The position numbers and the translations under genes are program-made. Below are positions 59,628 to 64,000 of a stretch of DNA of 64,000 nucleotides, one piece after another. The notes under the pieces are model-generated. The model made no database searches, was not told the DNA's origin, and saw only the letters and a program-made list of their open reading frames with translations. The stretch comes from Clitopilus passeckerianus. Its lineage: Eukaryota > Basidiomycota > Agaricomycetes > Agaricales > Entolomataceae. The stretch lies in assembly GCA_944990035.1 (NCBI GenBank), contig CALYLX010000047.1, forward strand, positions 25,432-89,431, given 5' to 3'. Every line of letters starts with the position of its first letter. Positions within the stretch are counted from its first letter, which is position 1.

Positions 59628-62600
59628 ATGCTTTCACAAAAAAGGAAGCTAGATGCCTCAGATGAACATCCGGCAAAAAAGCGTGCCATAGAATCTGGCA
59701 TCAGTGCAGACGATTCTTCAGGAACTGAGGAATATTGGATGGTACAATGGTATGTACACACAGCTAGCATATTGAACGATGAACTGAAGGAGCATGTCTA
59801 CAGGAGGAATCCGCAAACCAAGAAGCATAAGACATGGGATGGCGACGGTATTCTTGTGGTTTCCTACATGAAAGGCGTGTTGTACGACGAAGAAAGGAAC
59901 ACGTTAGTTGGAACATTTCTTCGCTAGCGCATGAACTTAGCCCCGCATATAGCATTGCTTCGGGGAAAGTGGAAGGCTCTCTCACGGAAGGACGAACGTT
60001 TTCTTGGGCAACCAAAGATTTCGAACTGGATCGCAGCCTTACGAGAAGTGAATACATTTCAGGCCGAGCCTTCGGAGCCACCGCCGAGACGCCAACCTCG
60101 TGTCCCCCTAAATCTCGCCCTATGAAGCCATTTATAACACCTTCAATCCGTCCCCCTGGCTCTTCCAAACCCCAGGTTCCTGTCAAGACGTCACCCGACT
60201 TGGCAACTTCGAAACCCTCACCTCTCAACGCCGTGACCACGAATATTAGTGCTAAAATCCCTTGTAATCCTCAACACTGGACTGCTAACTGGTGATTTGC
60301 GTACACTCTTAAAGCCATGCCGTCGCTAATCACTCGAGAATTTGACTGTTGTAGGAGAAAACCTCAAACCAAGAAGCATAGAACTTGGGATGGCGATGCC
60401 TATGTCTCATTGTCGGACAACAGGCTTGTAATGGTATCTGAAGAAGGTGAAATGTGAGCATGATTGCTTTAGTTCACCTTGGTCGGATTTTAACTTGCAG
60501 TTCAGGATGGGGTCAACTAAATGGAAGGGCGATGAACTCTATTCTGGATATACCACAATGATCAACGGCAAGACAGTTGAACTCGATGCACAAGTTAATG
60601 CGGTTCAAGTTCCTAGGATCTGGTCAAAGGAGAGGACTTTGGACGACCTTGCTGATGTCGACCTAAGTTCAGACGTCGGACTAGGCTTGCCCACGGGCAT
60701 GGGCCCTCCAAAATCCTCGATGCCTGTGGTGACAGCGAAACCAGCCAACACATTCGTCGCACCGGCATCTTTCTACGGCTCTGGAGCATCCGCAAGGAAA
60801 CCCCGCGCGCCATTGTAAGTCCACAAGAGCTTGATACTGTTCTTTTCGCCTCATTGTGTGTGCAGGCATGATCCCGAAGCAGAAGGCGCCGTTGTCATGA
60901 AGGCACCCACGAAAGATCATATGGAAATATTCAATAAGAAGTAACTCCCTCATGCTTTAGGTCGGCTGCGACCTAACCTTTTGCTAGGAATTATCCTGTC
61001 CTTCCTGTTGTCCTGGATCCTATTCTATCGCGGAAGATGAGGCCACATCAAATTGAAGGTCGGTAACCTCATGCTCAAGTCCGATATCCCGCTGAACTAG
61101 GAAGTTAGGCGTGAAATTCATGTATGAGGCTGTGATGGGTCTCAGGAAACATGAGGGCCAAGGCTGTATTTTGGCGGACGAGATGTGAGTCATCTCTGGC
61201 CGGGGTGATACGCAAATAGCTCATAATTATCTAGGGGTCTCGGCAAGACATTACAAGTAAATGATCAATATGGCACATCATATTCAAGGCTTCTTACCCT
61301 CTCTACAGACTGTCGCACTTGTCTGGACATTACTCAGTTCGTACCAGAGGACTGCCTGCTCCCATTTCCTTTCTGAATTGACTCACAGAACAAAACCCCT
61401 ATGGTTCACCATTCTCAGCTGTTCAGAAAGCGCTAATTGTTGCTCCTGTTTCGCTTCTTAATGTCGGTATTCACGTCCATCATTCGCATCGTATTCTGCT
61501 CATATTTCTCGGCCTTGAAGAACTGGAAGGCAGAGTTTCATAAATGGTTGGGCAGGGATCGGGTTGGAGTGGTCGTATGCGACAAAGACAAGAAGGCTGC
61601 CCTCATGTTCATGAATGCGTAAGTTTCACTCCTCTCCAAGGGTTTACCGTCGTCTAAACTACAGTAATTCTTAGGAAGAATCAGCAAGTGCTAATCATCG
61701 GGTATGAGAGGTTGCGAACCGTTATGTGAGTTTTCATTGGCCTGTAACGTTTTGTATCCCATTGACGGTGTTGGGAGATAGTGATGATCTTGCTTCAATG
61801 ATGTAGGTTCTTCCCGTTAGTTCTCGCCATGACCGATGGAACTAAGGACGTTTAGACCGCCGATTGGATTAATAGTTTGCGACGAAGGTGGGTTCATATC
61901 CTTCAGATTCGAGACCATATGTTGAAACATCCCTAGGGCATCGACTAAAGTCTGCCAATAATAAGACTGTGCAGATGCTTATGAGGGTGAAGACACCTAG
62001 AAGGATCATTCTCTCCGGTACTCCGATCCAGAACGACCTCAGCGAGTTTCATACTATGGTGAAGATTCGCGGGAATCGTTTTTGACAACACCGTATTAAG
62101 TGCTCATTTTAGGCGGACTTTTGTAATCCTGGGCTCCTCGGTGAGATCGACCGTTCACCCGTGGCGTTCGGTCTAACCTCCATCAGATACCTATGCAACG
62201 TTCCGCAAGGCCTACGAGACACCTATCGTACGCAGTAGAGCTCCAGATGCCAGCGCCAAGGAGGTGGAACTAGGCAAAGCGAGAACTGCCCAGGTAAAGC
62301 AACAGCATCCTACAAAGCAATGAATTGATCTAATGGTGGCCGGAAAAGCTGCTGGCTGTTTCCAAGAGTTTCGTTTTACGCCGCGAGACTAACCTTCTGA
62401 AGAATCAACTACCGCCCAAACGTAAGTACAACCTGTTTTAGAACTCACACCCTCGTTATCTGACTCTTCTTAGATGAATACGTTGTTTTCGTCAAGCCGA
62501 CGTCTCTTCAGCTATCACTCTTCTCAAAGATATTGCAGCCAACCAGGATAGACGACCTTATTCAAGGCTCAACCGCAGAAACACTTGCTGTCATCAACAC

Positions 62601-64000
62601 CCTCACAAAGATTAGCAATAGCCCTATACTTCTCAAAGCCACGGCAGATAAGGCCAAAGGGAACTCTGAAAATACATTCCTTCATAATGGGATCCGGGAC
62701 GCAGTGTCAATTCTACCGCATGATGCCCAGATTACCGATGTTAAATTGAGCGGTAAGCTTCCTCACTGTTATCGTTATCACACCTAACGGAAACCATGGT
62801 AGGCAAATTGTCGGCAATCGCAAAGCTCCTCAAACTCATATGGAAGGTTAGTTTAATAGCCCTGAGGGACTTCCCAGGTGCTGAACCCTTCACAGACGAC
62901 TGAGGAAAAATGTGTTCTGGTATCGCATTATACTTCAACCATCAACATCTTGGAAGCGTTCTGCCGAGAGAAGCATTATGCCTATCACCGCCTGGATGGG
63001 TAAGACTTTAGAATCTATCCACTCACTTTCCATACCAATTTGCATTCCTAGGCAAACGCCTGCCAATAAACGACAAGAGCTGGTGACGACCTTCAACAAG
63101 TCATCCCGCAAGCAGAGTTGTGAGTTCTATTCCCACCTAGCAAATTCGCTTTATATAATTGTATACGGTCTTAGTCATCTTCTTGTTGAGCTCAAAAGCC
63201 GGTATGAAGTGTATTCATATCTTAAACTCATCTTGACTTTCATAATAGGCGGGGTTGGCCTTAACTTGATCGGTCAGTACACCCCACTCTATCCAAGAAT
63301 TTACTCCTGAATACTCCCCATAGGTGCCTCGCGGCTCTGCCTGGTGGATTCAGATTGGAATCCCACGTAAGGCTTAGACAGATCCCTGGAGGGAATGGTA
63401 CTCACCATCCAATCTAGCCACGATCTACAGTCTATGGCGCGGTGCTACAGGTAGGCCAGGAAATCGATGTTGAAGTCAAATGATGACCAACGATATTGTA
63501 GAGATGGCCAGAAACGTCCGGTCTACATATACCGATTTCTCACAGCAGGGGCGATAGATGGTTGGCCATCACACGATCTCCTGAACATTGAGCTGAAAAG
63601 TTTTGACAGAGAAGATCTATCAACGACAGGTTACCAAATTAGGGTTGAGTGATTGTAAGTCATCAACTCATTTAGCGCTGGGGCAAGCCTGACACTTTCA
63701 TTTAGCTCTCATGGGCTCGGTGAGTTTCCCATACCTTTCATGGTGGCGAGTTGCAAACGTCTATGCAGTCATCCATCGGGTCAAAATCCGATTCTTTCAC
63801 GAAGAAAGATGTGAGTCATGGCATAAGATTTAGATTGGGTGTGACCTCTGAGCTCATGATTTGGCAGTTGAGAGATATCTTCCGAACGCATCCAGAAACC
63901 GCCTGCAACACTCATGAACTTCTGGAATGCCCGTGCGAAAACGACGCCCAACCCGCATTAGCAACTAAGGACTTGGATGCCTCTGAAGATGAAGGAGAGA
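59628..64000 (+). CDS. RDH54: Rdh54/Tid1-type Snf2 DNA translocase (3' end outside window)
   Basis: Rad54-family translocase that acts with Rad51/Dmc1 in homologous recombination. It starts [20 protein letters not shown] and is cut by many short introns. The N-terminal region has two copies of a DUF2439-like module: [19 protein letters not shown] (from about 59805) and [19 protein letters not shown] (from about 60357). The Snf2 motifs follow in order: [37 protein letters not shown] (split by an intron near 61190), [14 protein letters not shown] (split near 61890), [17 protein letters not shown] (62008-62056), [30 protein letters not shown] sequence near 63250, [20 protein letters not shown] and [20 protein letters not shown]. 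The reading continues through [15 protein letters not shown] towards an [10 protein letters not shown] tail at the window edge. No frame damage was seen. Confidence 0.88.

Noticed and set aside
1..64000. A biosynthetic cluster, CRISPR array, prophage or other multi-gene defence-like system.
   Set aside because: The genes are unrelated housekeeping and structural genes with their own introns and promoters. I saw no regularly spaced direct repeats, no polyketide or peptide synthetase domains, and no viral genes.

Overview
This is a gene-dense segment of a fungal nuclear genome, most likely from a mushroom-forming basidiomycete (Agaricomycetes). Almost every gene is cut by many short introns (about 45-65 nt, GT...AG, often with a CTAAC/CTGAC-like branch site). 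Neighbouring genes lie about 50-180 bp apart. The families (class IV chitin synthase, DUF3712 vacuolar protein, HsbA surface-binding protein, CDKN3-like phosphatase, DASH subunit, DOCK GEF) are eukaryotic and fungal. I saw no operons, no prokaryotic signals, no CRISPR array and no biosynthetic cluster. Exon borders were assigned by hand from splice sites, reading-frame phase and family knowledge, so they are models without transcript support.

Layout. 1-8 kb: a partial SPC34 (DASH kinetochore ring) gene diverges from a 12-exon DOCK-family guanine nucleotide exchange factor. 8-13.4 kb: a MedA-like developmental regulator, Mediator subunit 27 and an unrecognised 203-residue protein on the minus strand, with a LETM1-type mitochondrial protein starting 57 bp from the last. 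13.5-18.5 kb: SKI3, the TPR scaffold of the Ski RNA-decay complex. 18.8-25 kb: the only accessory-looking stretch, with a disordered orphan gene, exon-like fragments, a 1.1-kb element with 16-bp terminal inverted repeats, an HsbA-like gene whose frame looks damaged, and about 1.2 kb without genes. 25-31 kb: a CDKN3-like phosphatase diverging from a class IV chitin synthase. 31.4-37.8 kb: a large protein with an HSP90-like ATPase fold at its start and an HEIAH motif at its end (DUF3684-type). 38.3-39.2 kb: a basic disordered protein. 40.2-48.8 kb: a large single-pass membrane protein with three internal copies of a beta-rich module (DUF3712, Tag1-like). 49.2-55.4 kb: PIG-V mannosyltransferase, a Pex23/Pex30-type dysferlin-domain protein, a threonine-type asparaginase, an intron-containing tRNA-Ser(GCU), and dynamitin. 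55.5-64 kb: an HbrB/Bit61-type TORC2 subunit, mitochondrial QRI7, and an RDH54/TID1 translocase that runs off the window.

These are mostly independent housekeeping genes (cytoskeleton, RNA decay, cell wall, GPI anchors, peroxisomes, tRNA modification, recombination) and do not form one pathway. Chitin synthase, DOCK, the TORC2 subunit and PIG-V all bear on polarised growth and the cell surface, but nothing in the sequence shows co-regulation. I did not find a convincing new multi-gene system. The points most worth checking are the HSP90-like ATPase joined to a protease-like motif, the inverted-repeat element abutting the orphan gene, the damaged HsbA-like gene, the GC-AG intron in PIG-V and the doubled N-terminal module of RDH54.
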